Origin: an uncultured Oscillospiraceae bacterium
Lineage (GTDB): Bacteria > Bacillota_A > Clostridia > Oscillospirales > Oscillospiraceae
Length of the DNA stretch: 20,007 bases
NCBI GenBank assembly: GCA_944386965.1
Contig: CALXDE010000095.1
Span: 1-20,007, forward strand
Reading direction: 5' to 3'
The number at the start of each line of letters is the position of its first letter. The stretch's first letter is position 1. The notes beneath the pieces were generated by a model, which worked only from the letters and a program-made list of their open reading frames with translations, searched no databases and had not been told where the DNA came from. Positions 6,604 through 13,404 of the stretch are shown here, in pieces. The position numbers and the translations under genes were made by a program.

Positions 6604-6649
6604 CTTGGCGCAGTGGCAATTCATTGTATGTCAAATTTCCGAGGGTTCC

Positions 6650-6683
6650 AAAAAAATGACCACACCTACCGGTGTGGTCATTT
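6650..6683 (-). terminator. Intrinsic terminator of the tRNA operon
   Basis: Arms 6654-6666 and 6671-6683 pair perfectly (13 bp, 4-base loop). On the minus strand the stem is followed by seven T (6650-6656 are all A on the plus strand). It begins 3 bases after the encoded CCA of tRNA-Cys. Confidence 0.95.
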
Positions 6684-6686
6684 GTC

Positions 6687-6761
6687 TGGAGGCGACACCC
6701 GGATTTGAACCGGGGAATCAGGGTTTTGCAGACCCTTGCCTTACCACTTGGCTATGTCGCC
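6687..6761 (-). tRNA. tRNA-Cys (GCA)
   Basis: The minus strand gives a full cloverleaf: acceptor GGCGACA paired with TGTCGCC, anticodon loop CTGCAAA with anticodon GCA, T-loop GGTTCAAATCC, discriminator T and an encoded CCA (6687-6689). It is last in the tRNA operon and is separated from tRNA-Gly by a terminator-like hairpin. Confidence 0.97.
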
Positions 6762-6809
6762 GTGTACTATATGTTATGCCGCCTTACCAGCGGAATAACA
6801 CATAGATAT

Positions 6810-6849
6810 AAAAAATACCACATGGAATATTCAGTTATTCCATGTGGTA
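6810..6849 (-). terminator. Internal terminator-like hairpin between tRNA-Gly and tRNA-Cys
   Basis: Arms 6816-6829 and 6836-6849 pair perfectly (14 bp, 6-base loop), and on the minus strand a run of six T follows (6810-6815 are A on the plus strand). By form it is an intrinsic terminator, placed before the last tRNA gene. No good promoter for tRNA-Cys is visible behind it, so partial read-through is likely. Confidence 0.8.
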
Positions 6850-6852
6850 AGG

Positions 6853-6928
6853 TGGAGCGGGCGACGGGGCTCGAACCCGCTACCTCCACCTTGGCAAGGT
6901 GGCGCTCTACCAGATGAGCTACGCCCGC
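6853..6928 (-). tRNA. tRNA-Gly (GCC)
   Basis: The minus strand reads acceptor GCGGGCG paired with CGCCCGC, D-loop region GCTCATCTGGTAGAGC, anticodon loop TTGCCAA with anticodon GCC, T-loop GGTTCGAGCC and encoded CCA (6853-6855). It is fourth in the operon. Confidence 0.97.
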
Positions 6929-6961
6929 ATATGACAGCCCAACCATTGGATTGGACTGTGT

Positions 6962-7037
<76 letters not shown>

Positions 7038-7043
7038 ATACAG

Positions 7044-7074
7044 TGACCCATGAGGCAAAAGACCTCATGGGTCA
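7044..7074. repeat. Spacer hairpin between tRNA-Asp and tRNA-Phe
   Basis: Arms 7044-7055 and 7063-7074 form a perfect 12-bp stem with a 7-base loop. There is no T-run on either side, so it is more likely a processing or spacer structure than a terminator. A smaller one (TCCCTG/CAGGGA, 7168-7186) lies between tRNA-Val and tRNA-Asp. Confidence 0.6.
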
Positions 7075-7078
7075 GTTG

Positions 7079-7155
7079 TGGCGACCCAGAACGGGCTCGA
7101 ACCGTCGACCTCTAGCGTGACAGGCTAGCGTTCTAACCAACTGAACTACTGGGCC
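7079..7155 (-). tRNA. tRNA-Asp (GTC)
   Basis: The minus strand reads acceptor GGCCCAG against CTGGGTC (one G-T pair), D-arm GTTCAGTTGGTTAGAAC, anticodon loop CTGTCAC with anticodon GTC, T-loop GGTTCGAGCCC, discriminator G and encoded CCA (7079-7081). Confidence 0.97.
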
Positions 7156-7188
7156 ATACTGTATCTTTCCCTGGCCGCGGCAGGGATA

Positions 7189-7265
7189 TGGTGGGAACAA
7201 CTGGACTCGAACCAGTGACCCCCTGCTTGTAAGGCAGGTGCTCTAACCAGCTGAGCTATGCTCCC
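7189..7265 (-). tRNA. tRNA-Val (TAC)
   Basis: The minus strand reads acceptor GGGAGCA against TGTTCCC, D-arm GCTCAGCTGGTTAGAGC, anticodon loop CTTACAA with anticodon TAC, T-loop GGTTCGAGTCC, discriminator A and encoded CCA (7189-7191). It is first in the operon, about 35 bases from the promoter. Confidence 0.97.
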
Positions 7266-7299
7266 AAGTCCTTACCAGTTTTCCCGAACGGCAAGGATT

Positions 7300-7328
7300 A
7301 TTATACTCAAGCAGCGGCCAATTGTCAA
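7300..7328 (-). promoter_or_regulatory. Consensus promoter of the tRNA operon
   Basis: On the minus strand TTGACA (7323-7328) and TATAAT (7300-7305) are separated by exactly 17 bases: a full-consensus sigma-A promoter, as expected for highly expressed stable RNA. The -35 box starts only 9 bases after the hslO stop codon, and no hslO terminator lies between. Confidence 0.93.
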
Positions 7329-7337
7329 CTACTTTTT

Positions 7338-8240
7338 TCAAATTTTTTGTTTTTTTCTGGATGTCTCGATTTCCTCCACCAAATTGTGCAGTTCTTCCCG
7401 GCTAAACTGGTAAATTACATCACAAAACTGGCAGGTCAGCTCACAGCCCCCCTGCTCCGCGATGATCTTTTCCAGCTCCTCCGTCCCCAGACTGACCAGG
7501 GCCCGCTCCACCCGCTCCCGGCTGCAGTAGCACCGGTAAGCTACGGGGCTTGTCTCCAGAATCTCCACCTCAAAATCCGACAGCACGCGCCGCAGCAGCG
7601 CCTCCGGATCATCGTTGTCCGCCAGCAGCGCCGTCACCGCTCCGGCTGCCATGACGCCTCCCTCCACTTTGGCGATCACGTCCTCCCCCGCTCCCGGCAG
7701 CAGCTGGATGATATACCCGCCGGCGGCTTTCACGCTCTGGTCCCGGTCCACCAGCACCCCCAGGGCGCAGGCTGTGGGAATCTGCTCACTCTCCACAAAG
7801 TAGGCCGCCATGTCCTCGGCAATCTCGCCCCCCAGCAGCTGCACGCTGCCCACATAGGGCTCTCGCATATGCAGGTCCTTGATGACCGTCAGTGTGCCGC
7901 TGTGGCCCACGGCGCCGCCCACATCCAGCTTCCCGTCCGGCCGCAGCGGCAGATCCACATGGGGCTGCTGGACATAGCCCCGCACGTTCCCCTGGTTGTC
8001 AGAGACGGCCAGCACCGTTCCCAGCGGGCCGTCCCCCTTGATCTGGAGGGTCAGGCTGGCGCCGCCGTCCTTCAGGGCGTTGCCCATCATGGAGGCCGCC
8101 GCCAGGGTCCTCCCCAGGGCCGCCGTGGCCACAGGCAGGGTCGTATGGATCTGCCTGGCCCGCTCGGTGAGCTCCCGGCTGGTGATGGCCACAGCCTGCA
8201 CAAGGCCGTCTGTCGTAATGGCGCGAACAAGTCTATCCAT
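7338..8240 (-). CDS. hslO: Redox-regulated chaperone Hsp33
   Basis: 300-residue cytoplasmic holdase, which is switched on by oxidative unfolding and keeps unfolded proteins from aggregating. The N-terminal domain begins MDRLVRAITTDGLVQAVAI, followed by typical stretches GTLTVIKDLHMREPYVGSVQ and YFVESEQIPTACALGVLVD. The C-terminal zinc centre is intact: CxC at 237-239 (YRCYCS) and CxxC at 270-273 (TCQFC). An extra Cys stands at 266. The start at 8240 fits the family; an upstream in-frame Met at 8342 would add 34 residues of no resemblance. The ribosome site (AAGGA, about 11 bases off) is modest. It lies 146 bases behind the methyltransferase gene with no clear terminator between, so it may be part of the yerC transcript, with a possible TATGAT box at 8268-8273. 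Confidence 0.96.
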   Translation of the reverse strand: MDRLVRAITTDGLVQAVAITSRELTERARQIHTTLPVATAALGRTLAAASMMGNALKDGGASLTLQIKGDGPLGTVLAVSDNQGNVRGYVQQPHVDLPLRPDGKLDVGGAVGHSGTLTVIKDLHMREPYVGSVQLLGGEIAEDMAAYFVESEQIPTACALGVLVDRDQSVKAAGGYIIQLLPGAGEDVIAKVEGGVMAAGAVTALLADNDDPEALLRRVLSDFEVEILETSPVAYRCYCSRERVERALVSLGTEELEKIIAEQGGCELTCQFCDVIYQFSREELHNLVEEIETSRKKQKI

Positions 8241-8386
8241 AGTGAAGATCTTCCTTTTCCTCAAATAATCATACAACAGGCAGGGCGCTCCCCCTCTGCA
8301 GAGCCAGCTTTTCCCATCCGGCATGGCAGAATCGGAGGCCATGTCTGCGGCGGGAGCGGACGCGGCCGCGCTCTATCAGGCGGCCC

Positions 8387-9139
8387 TCAGTCCTTCCCCC
8401 GGTTGGCGCAGAAGTAGATGCGCTCCTCGCTCTCCCGGGGCGCGCCCATGCGGCAGTCGCCGAAAGCGCGGATATTCGTGAACCCCGCCTCCCGCAGAAA
8501 TCCCTTGAGCTCCTCCGTCTCATAGGCCCGCTGGCGGTGATACTCAAAGCTGCGCCGCCAGGTATCCCCCGGCTCTCTGGTAAACAGATCCATATAGTAG
8601 GTGCAGATCCGGCTGCGCTTTTCAAACTCCGTCCGCCAGACGCAGTACACATCCTCCCGCTCGTCCAGAAACACCTGTCCGTCCAGGTGCCGCAGCTTAT
8701 AGGGGGTGTTGACGTCGAAAATCAGCACCCCGCCGGGCTGGATAAACAGCCGCAGCCGCTCCAGCGTCCGCCGCAGGTCCCGGGGGCTGGTGAGATAGTT
8801 CAGACTGTCCAGGCAGCAGATCGCCGCCTCCACAGTGCCGTACAGGTCCAGCTTCGGCATCTCCTGGTGGATGAACACCGGCGGCTCTCCCGGGAGTCCC
8901 GCGGCCTTTTCCCGGGCCACCGCCAGCATATCCTCGCTGCCGTCCACCGCGATCAGCTCATAGCCCCGCCGGGTGAAGATGGCGGTCATGGTGCCGGTGC
9001 CGCAGGCCAAATCCAGCACCGTCCGCACCGGGATGCGGCTGCGCCCCATGAGCTTCTCAATAAAGTCCGCCCGCTTGTTGTAGACCACGTCCTCCGTCAG
9101 CTCGTCATAATAGCCGGCCAGGGCCTCGTAACTGCTCAT
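8387..9139 (-). CDS. Class I SAM-dependent methyltransferase
   Basis: 250-residue soluble methyltransferase of the Methyltransf_25 kind. It opens with MSSYEALAGYYDELTEDV, a typical start for this group. Motif I is TVLDLACGTGTMT (40-52), the acidic residue of motif II is Asp66 (IAVDGSEDML), and CCLDSLNYLTSPRDL (108-122) and PGGVLIFDVNTPYKL (135-149) are the later motifs. The substrate cannot be told; small molecules are usual for this group. The start overlaps the stop of the upstream yerC gene (ATGA), so they are translationally coupled. This pairing of yerC with a methyltransferase and hslO may reflect local genome order more than a shared pathway. Confidence 0.9.
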   Translation of the reverse strand: MSSYEALAGYYDELTEDVVYNKRADFIEKLMGRSRIPVRTVLDLACGTGTMTAIFTRRGYELIAVDGSEDMLAVAREKAAGLPGEPPVFIHQEMPKLDLYGTVEAAICCLDSLNYLTSPRDLRRTLERLRLFIQPGGVLIFDVNTPYKLRHLDGQVFLDEREDVYCVWRTEFEKRSRICTYYMDLFTREPGDTWRRSFEYHRQRAYETEELKGFLREAGFTNIRAFGDCRMGAPRESEERIYFCANRGKD

Positions 9140-9441
9140 TGATCCTGCTCCGTCCCCTCTTTGGCTCGGTCAAAGTAGATCTGGTAGCCGCCGCTGCCGA
9201 AGCTCAGGGAGCGGTTGACCCGGCTGATGGTGGCGCTGGAGGCGCCGGTCTTTTCCAGGATGTCGTTGTAGATCATGCCCTCATTCAAAAGGCAGGCCAC
9301 CTCGAAGCGCTGCTCCATGCTCCGCAGCTCCGTGATGGTACACAGGTCCTGGAAAAAACGGTAAAACTCGTCCTCTGTCTTCAGCAGCAACAGAGCCTTA
9401 TACAGCCCGTCGCTCTTTTCTTTTTTGGTGATTCGTGACAT
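9136..9441 (-). CDS. yerC: YerC/YecD-family TrpR-like DNA-binding protein
   Basis: 101 residues with the TrpR-superfamily helix-turn-helix. The family pattern is clear: LYKALLLLKTEDEFYRFFQD (13-32), LCTITELRSMEQRFEVACLL (33-52), NEGMIYNDILEKTGASSATI (53-72) and SRVNRSLSFGSGGY (73-86). Family members are small dimeric DNA-binding proteins of mostly unknown target. The start at 9441 follows GGAGGAG at 8-10 bases. Its promoter overlaps repeated GTGAA/TTCAC half-sites, which could be its own operator, as TrpR-like proteins often control themselves. It leads an operon with the methyltransferase gene, overlapping by ATGA. Confidence 0.93.
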   Translation of the reverse strand: MSRITKKEKSDGLYKALLLLKTEDEFYRFFQDLCTITELRSMEQRFEVACLLNEGMIYNDILEKTGASSATISRVNRSLSFGSGGYQIYFDRAKEGTEQDQ

Positions 9442-9482
9442 GATGTCCGCTCCTCCCCCTGGTGATTCCGGTTCTGTCTGCT

Positions 9483-9511
9483 ATTTTAACACTTCACCCC
9501 GTGAAAGTAAA
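9483..9511 (-). promoter_or_regulatory. Promoter of yerC
   Basis: On the minus strand TTTACT (9506-9511) and TAAAAT (9483-9488), spaced by 17 bases. The -10 box matches 5 of 6 and the -35 box 4 of 6 positions. The spacer holds a TTCAC/GTGAA inverted repeat. Confidence 0.65.
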
Positions 9512-9533
9512 CACCTTGTGAAAAAATTTCACA
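9493..9533. promoter_or_regulatory. Candidate operator: paired GTGAA/TTCAC dyads at the yerC promoter
   Basis: Two dyads with the same half-site lie 11 bases apart: TTCAC-CCC-GTGAA (9493-9505), inside the promoter spacer, and TGTGAAA-AAA-TTTCACA (9517-9533), just upstream of the -35 box. Both have 3-base centres. Their position would let a bound protein block RNA polymerase. YerC itself is the obvious candidate, but this is inference. Confidence 0.55.
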
Positions 9534-9540
9534 TCCGGGC

Positions 9541-9570
9541 GAAAAGAATCTCCCGCAGCCGCGGGAGATT
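9541..9570 (-). terminator. Intrinsic terminator of the sdpRI operon
   Basis: Arms 9547-9556 and 9561-9570 pair perfectly (10 bp, 4-base loop), with CTTTTC following on the minus strand. It lies about 30 bases after the sdpI stop codon. Confidence 0.8.
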
Positions 9571-9601
9571 GCGGTCCACAACCAGTCAGGCCGGCGAACG
9601 T

Positions 9602-10267
9602 TTACGGTTCCTCATCCCGCTTCCGCTGTTTCTGACGGTACCACAGATAGCTGAGGACGACCACCAGGACCGTAGAGCCCAGCAGTCCCGCCAGCAGCAC
9701 CGCGAAAAAGCCCCGCTCCGGCAGCAAAAGGCTGCACGGCAGCAGCACCACTCCCAGGGCAAACCACAGCTTGCCCCCCAGAGAGTGGGTTCGAGTCCAT
9801 ACGTCCGGGTCCGCCAGGGTCCAGGGGGTGCGGATGCCAAAGAAGTAGTTGTGCTTGATCTTGCCCATCATGTTGCCCAGCAGAATCAGCATGATGCTGA
9901 CCAGGGCCGTCACCATCCGGCCGATGGCCACCGTGCCGGGCCGCAGAGTTTCCGTCACGACCATGCCGAACACCGCCAGCAGGAACACCTCCATAAAGAT
10001 GGCAAAGAGGTCGTAATACTTCTGAAAAACCCGGTAGTTCTGTCCTTTTGGGTCGATTCGGGGGAGGAACTGGAGCATCAGGGCAATCAGCGGTCCCAGC
10101 CCCGCCAGCAGCCACAGGGTTGACCGGGGCCCATAGGCGTCGACAACGCCATCGAAGCCGAAGTGGGTGGGCACCCGCTCCGGCAATTTCTGATAGACAA
10201 TTATCAATATAATAGCCGGAACCACGGAAAATGCCCAGAGCAGGGCAATATTTCTCCTACTTTTCAT
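9602..10267 (-). CDS. sdpI: SdpI-family immunity/signalling membrane protein
   Basis: 221 residues with six predicted membrane segments (about 7-25, 50-68, 86-104, 117-134, 167-182, 187-210), as in Bacillus SdpI. The N-terminal half has the DUF1648 pattern KLPERVPTHFGFDGVVDAYG (27-46). The signature of the SdpI part is GNMMGKIKHNYFFGIRTPWT (131-150) followed by THSLGGKLW. In B. subtilis SdpI protects against the SdpC cannibalism toxin and, when bound to it, holds the repressor SdpR at the membrane. No sdpABC toxin genes are visible here. The start at 10267 is chosen because AAGGGG lies 9 bases before it; an ATG at 10276 has no free ribosome site. It overlaps the end of sdpR by 11 bases. Confidence 0.9.
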   Translation of the reverse strand: MKSRRNIALLWAFSVVPAIILIIVYQKLPERVPTHFGFDGVVDAYGPRSTLWLLAGLGPLIALMLQFLPRIDPKGQNYRVFQKYYDLFAIFMEVFLLAVFGMVVTETLRPGTVAIGRMVTALVSIMLILLGNMMGKIKHNYFFGIRTPWTLADPDVWTRTHSLGGKLWFALGVVLLPCSLLLPERGFFAVLLAGLLGSTVLVVVLSYLWYRQKQRKRDEEP

Positions 10268-10535
10268 CCGCCGCATCCCCTTTCAGTCCGGCCAGCCAGC
10301 CGGTGATCTCGTCCAGTACGGAGAGGTTCATTTCATAGTAGATCCACTTGCCCCGCTTGTCATCGGTAATCAAACCCGCCCTCTTCAAAACCGACAGATG
10401 GTGGGATACGGTGGCGCCGGTCATGTCGAAGTGCGCGCCAATCTCCCCGGCGGTCTTGGCCCCGTTCCGGAGGATATGGAGGATCTCCCGCCGGGTCGGG
10501 TCGCTGAGGGCCTTGAACGTCTCCTGAAAGCCCAT
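10257..10535 (-). CDS. sdpR: SdpR-family autorepressor (ArsR-type HTH)
   Basis: 92 residues. MGFQETFKALSDPTRREILH opens the winged helix, the recognition helix is TGATVSHHLSVLKRAGLI (around 39-56), and the wing is DDKRGKWIYYEMN. Metal-binding Cys residues of ArsR/CadC type are absent, in line with an SdpR-like repressor governed by its partner protein rather than by metal. The start at 10535 is preferred to an ATG 6 bases upstream, since AAAGGGGG is directly adjacent to the latter and well placed for the former. It overlaps sdpI, forming a two-gene operon, and a dyad in its leader is a likely operator for self-repression. Confidence 0.9.
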   Translation of the reverse strand: MGFQETFKALSDPTRREILHILRNGAKTAGEIGAHFDMTGATVSHHLSVLKRAGLITDDKRGKWIYYEMNLSVLDEITGWLAGLKGDAADEK

Positions 10536-10546
10536 ATCCATCCCCC

Positions 10547-10572
10547 TTTATTTTGATATTTGTCTAAATAAA
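10547..10572. promoter_or_regulatory. Candidate SdpR operator in the sdpR leader
   Basis: TTTATTT (10547-10553) and AAATAAA (10566-10572) form an AT-rich dyad with a 12-base centre, lying between the -10 box and the ribosome binding site, where repressor binding would block transcription. Within it the plus strand has TTTGTCTAA (10559-10567), an 8 of 9 match to the Spo0A box. Confidence 0.5.
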
Positions 10573-10600
10573 GGATACCGCAAAACCTGGTCCCTGTCAA
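10572..10600 (-). promoter_or_regulatory. Promoter of sdpRI
   Basis: On the minus strand consensus TTGACA (10595-10600), a 17-base spacer and TATCCT (10572-10577; 4 of 6). It is placed about 35 bases before the sdpR start. Confidence 0.8.
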
Positions 10601-10751
10601 GTGCCGCCGGTCCTGTTGGAACAGCCGGCCGCCGGTCCTGTCCGGGGGGGCGCCCCCTTCCGCTCATTCCTTCAGCCGCTCCCCCGAAAACGGACAGCCC
10701 TACTCCCGCGCAATGGACATTGCCGCCGCCCCTTTTCCCGCCCGGAACGCA

Positions 10752-10785
10752 GGAAGGGACGGAGAGAAAACTCTCCGTCCCTTCC
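10752..10785. terminator. Strong hairpin behind glgP
   Basis: Arms 10752-10766 and 10771-10785 form a perfect 15-bp stem with an AAAA loop (TTTT on the minus strand). It lies 37 bases after the glgP stop codon. Neither strand has a T-run after the stem, so it is an atypical terminator or a 3'-end stabilising structure. Confidence 0.55.
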
Positions 10786-10821
10786 GCACACACAACAGTA
10801 TGGGAAACGCGGTTTTTTGAC

Positions 10822-13251
10822 TTACTTGCGGTAGGGCACCTTCCAGATCCGGTCGGCGTAGTCCGCGATGGACCGGTCGGCGGCAAAGATACCGCTGCGG
10901 GCGATATTGTGCAGGCTCATCTGGTTCCACTTCTTCCGGTCGGCGTAAGTCTCCACCATCCGCCGCTCCGCCTCGCAGTAGGAGGCGAAGTCTGCCAGAA
11001 GCATATACTCGTCAGGCGTGCCGCCGTTGCCGAAGAGCAGCCGCTCGTGGAGATCCTCATAGCGCTCCCCGTCGCTGAAGCCCCGGTTGATCTGATCCAG
11101 CACCGCGTGGATCGACGGGTCGCGGCTGTAGAGGCGATAGGGGTTGTATCCGTTGCGGCGCGTCTCCGCCACCTCCTCGGTCTTCAGGCCGAAGAGGAAC
11201 ATATTCTCATCCCCCAGCACCCGGTGCATCTCCACATTGGCCCCGTCCAGGGTGCCCACGGTCAGGGCGCCGTTCATCATAAACTTCATGTTGCCTGTGC
11301 CGCTGGCCTCCTTGCCGGCGGTGGAGATCTGCTGGCTCACCTCGCTGGCGGGCATGAGCTGCTCAGCCAGGGATACCCGGTAGTTCTCCAGGAATACCAC
11401 CTGGAGCCGGTCCTTGCAGATGGGGTCCTTGTTGATCTGGTTGGCCAGGGAGTTGATGAGGTGGATGATCCGCTTGGCCACGGCATAGCCCGGGGCGGCC
11501 TTGGCGCCAAAGAGGAAGGTGTGGGGCACCAGCTCCATGTTGGGGTTATCCCGCAGCATCTGGTAGAGGTGGATGATGTGCATGGCGTTGAGAAGCTGGC
11601 GCTTGTACTCGTGGAGGCGCTTGACCTGCACGTCGAAGATCGCGTCGGTATTGAGGATGACCCCCTGCTCCCGCTTGGCGTAGGCGGCAAAGCGTTCCTT
11701 ATTGGCCTTCTTGATCTTCTCCAGCTGCTCCAGCACCGCCTTGTCGTCGGCAAAGGCGTCCAGCTTCTCCAGGGCGCCCGGGTGCATGAGGTAGTCCTTG
11801 CCGCCGGTGAGGTCGCAGATCAGCTTGTCGAGGCCGGGGTTGATCTCGCTGAGCCAGCGGCGGTGATCGATGCCGTTGGTGACATTCTTGAACTTCTCCG
11901 GCTCCATGACATAGGCGTCGTGGAACAGGTCGTCCTTGAGTATCTGACTGTGGAGCTCGCTGACGCCGTTGACTGCCATGCCGCCGGCGATGCAGAGGTT
12001 GGCCATGCGGACCTCGCCGTCCCAGATAATGGCCATCTTTCTGACGATGTTCTCGTCTCTGTGGTAGAAGTCCTCCACCTTCTGCTGCCAGCGCCGGGCG
12101 ATTTCCACCAGGATCTGCCAGATCCGGGGCATCAGGCTCTCCACCAGGTTCTGAGGCCAGCGCTCCAGGGCCTCCGCCATGACGGTGTGGTTGGTGTAGG
12201 CCACGGAGTTGGTGGTGATGTACCAGGCCTCCTCCCAGTTCAGGCCCGCGTCATCCATGAAGATGCGCATGAGCTCCGGAATCACCAGGGCGGGGTGGGT
12301 ATCGTTGACCTGGATGACATTCTTTTCGTGGAAATTCTTCAGCGTCCCATAGGTCTGGATGTGCTTGCGCACGATGGACTGGACCGTGGCGGAGACGAAG
12401 AAGTACTGCTGCTTGAGGCGCAGGCTCTTGCCCTCGTAGTGGTTATCCTCGGGGTAGAGGACCTTGGCGATGGCCTCGGCCATGGCGGTATCCTCGCTGG
12501 CCTGGACGTAGTCACCCTTGTTGAACAGCTCCATGTCAATGGGCTTGGGGCTCTTGGCGTCCCACAGGCGCAGGGTGTTGGTGTGGTTCGTCTCAAAGCC
12601 GGCAATCTCCATGTCGCAGGGGATGGCCAGCACCCGGGTGTATCCCTCGTTGACCACATGGAGGTACCCGTCGTCCCAGAACTCCCGGAGGGTTCCGCCA
12701 AAGTGGACCTCCTCCATCTCCTCGGGCTTGGGCACCAGCCAGGCGTCGCCCATGCCCATCCAGTCGTCGGGCAGCTCCACCTGCTGTCCGTCCACAATTT
12801 TCTGCTTGAAGATGCCCAGCTCATAGCAGATGGAGTAGCCGTTGGCAGGAATCTCCAGGGTGGTGAGGCTGTCTAAGTAGCAGGCGGCCAGGCGGCCCAG
12901 GCCGCCGTTGCCCAGACCCGCGTCCGGCTCCATGTCAAAGATGTCCGCCGGCTTGAACCCCAGATCCTCCAGGGCCCCCTTCAGCTCGTCCACGCATTCC
13001 AGATTGTAGGCGTTTTTCAACAGGCTCCGGCCCAGCAAAAACTCCATGGACATATAGTGGACCTGACGCTTGCGCCCCTTCTTGGTGGCGGCGCGGGTGT
13101 CAATGGCCCGGCTGGCCATCACATCCCGCAGCACCATAGCGCAGGCCTTCATCACATTGGCTTCCGAGGCCTCCTCGACCGTGCAGCCGAAGTTCAGCCG
13201 CAATTTGTCCTCAATGGCTTTCTTCATCTGTGCTCTGGTGAAGTTCTCCAT
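10822..13251 (-). CDS. glgP: Glycogen/maltodextrin phosphorylase
   Basis: 809-residue PLP-dependent GT35 enzyme, which releases glucose-1-phosphate from glycogen ends using phosphate. Length and sequence fit the bacterial family throughout: VHYMSMEFLLGRSLLKNAY (64-82), GLGNGGLGRLAACYLDSLTT near residue 115, then VIQVNDTHPALVIPELMRIF and RLHEYKRQLLNAMHIIHLYQ. The cofactor lysine is Lys656 in EASGTGNMKFMMNGALTVGT. No stop or frameshift is seen. The start at 13251 follows GTGAGGAT. It is the last gene of the glycogen cluster, 153 bases behind glgA, with a terminator-like hairpin and an inverted repeat between, so it probably has its own promoter and control. Whether it prefers glycogen or short maltodextrins cannot be told. 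Confidence 0.97.
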   Translation of the reverse strand: MENFTRAQMKKAIEDKLRLNFGCTVEEASEANVMKACAMVLRDVMASRAIDTRAATKKGRKRQVHYMSMEFLLGRSLLKNAYNLECVDELKGALEDLGFKPADIFDMEPDAGLGNGGLGRLAACYLDSLTTLEIPANGYSICYELGIFKQKIVDGQQVELPDDWMGMGDAWLVPKPEEMEEVHFGGTLREFWDDGYLHVVNEGYTRVLAIPCDMEIAGFETNHTNTLRLWDAKSPKPIDMELFNKGDYVQASEDTAMAEAIAKVLYPEDNHYEGKSLRLKQQYFFVSATVQSIVRKHIQTYGTLKNFHEKNVIQVNDTHPALVIPELMRIFMDDAGLNWEEAWYITTNSVAYTNHTVMAEALERWPQNLVESLMPRIWQILVEIARRWQQKVEDFYHRDENIVRKMAIIWDGEVRMANLCIAGGMAVNGVSELHSQILKDDLFHDAYVMEPEKFKNVTNGIDHRRWLSEINPGLDKLICDLTGGKDYLMHPGALEKLDAFADDKAVLEQLEKIKKANKERFAAYAKREQGVILNTDAIFDVQVKRLHEYKRQLLNAMHIIHLYQMLRDNPNMELVPHTFLFGAKAAPGYAVAKRIIHLINSLANQINKDPICKDRLQVVFLENYRVSLAEQLMPASEVSQQISTAGKEASGTGNMKFMMNGALTVGTLDGANVEMHRVLGDENMFLFGLKTEEVAETRRNGYNPYRLYSRDPSIHAVLDQINRGFSDGERYEDLHERLLFGNGGTPDEYMLLADFASYCEAERRMVETYADRKKWNQMSLHNIARSGIFAADRSIADYADRIWKVPYRK

Positions 13252-13279
13252 ACAATATCCTCACTTCAAAATAATCTGT

Positions 13280-13331
13280 CTGCAAAGCATATCCAAATCT
13301 GCCTGCCGGTAAACTTGGGTACGCTTTGCAG
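13280..13331. promoter_or_regulatory. Inverted repeat upstream of glgP
   Basis: CTGCAAAGC (13280-13288) and GCTTTGCAG (13323-13331) are perfect reverse complements 34 bases apart. On the minus strand the enclosed part holds weak promoter-like boxes (TTTACC, 16 bases, TATGCT). It may be a regulator site pair around the glgP promoter; the promoter itself is uncertain. Confidence 0.4.
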
Positions 13332-13338
13332 CTCTCCC

Positions 13339-13390
13339 GGAATCGTCTCCGATTCCCGGCAAAGCGGGGGGTATCGATGATACCCCCCGC
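13339..13390 (-). terminator. Hairpin pair behind glgA
   Basis: Arms 13364-13375 and 13379-13390 pair perfectly (12 bp, rich in G and C, 3-base loop) starting 15 bases after the glgA stop. On the minus strand CTTTGCC-type sequence follows, a weak T-run. A second small hairpin (GGAATCG/CGATTCC, 13339-13356) comes next. Together they probably cause partial termination before glgP. Confidence 0.6.
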
Positions 13391-13404
13391 CGCTTTCCGT
13401 GTTC

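Larger units (their letters stand above)
6259..6649. other. Non-coding, hairpin-rich intergenic stretch
   Basis: No convincing gene is present between the macrodomain promoter and the tRNA terminator. Short open frames exist on both strands but lack ribosome binding sites and family resemblance. The stretch is made of successive inverted repeats: a plus-strand terminator-like hairpin (6275-6326), a GC hairpin with arms GCGGGA/TCCCGC (6402-6418), a 14-bp perfect repeat (6470-6507) and three short-loop hairpins in a row (6546-6603). It may be an interspersed repeat element or the remains of one. Confidence 0.6.

Noticed and set aside
6394..6624. 76-codon minus-strand frame in the hairpin-rich gap
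   Set aside because: It has no ribosome site and reads straight through several inverted repeats. It is more likely non-coding repeat sequence, although a recurring repeat could carry the same frame in other places.
8241..8342. Longer hslO start at 8342
   Set aside because: The 34 extra residues do not fit Hsp33, which starts at M-x-x-LVRA; the extension is translated leader.
10720..12876. 718-codon open frame on the plus strand
   Set aside because: It lies antisense to glgP, whose family match is unambiguous. High GC content with few stop codons in the complementary frame explains its length; it has no ribosome site or family resemblance.
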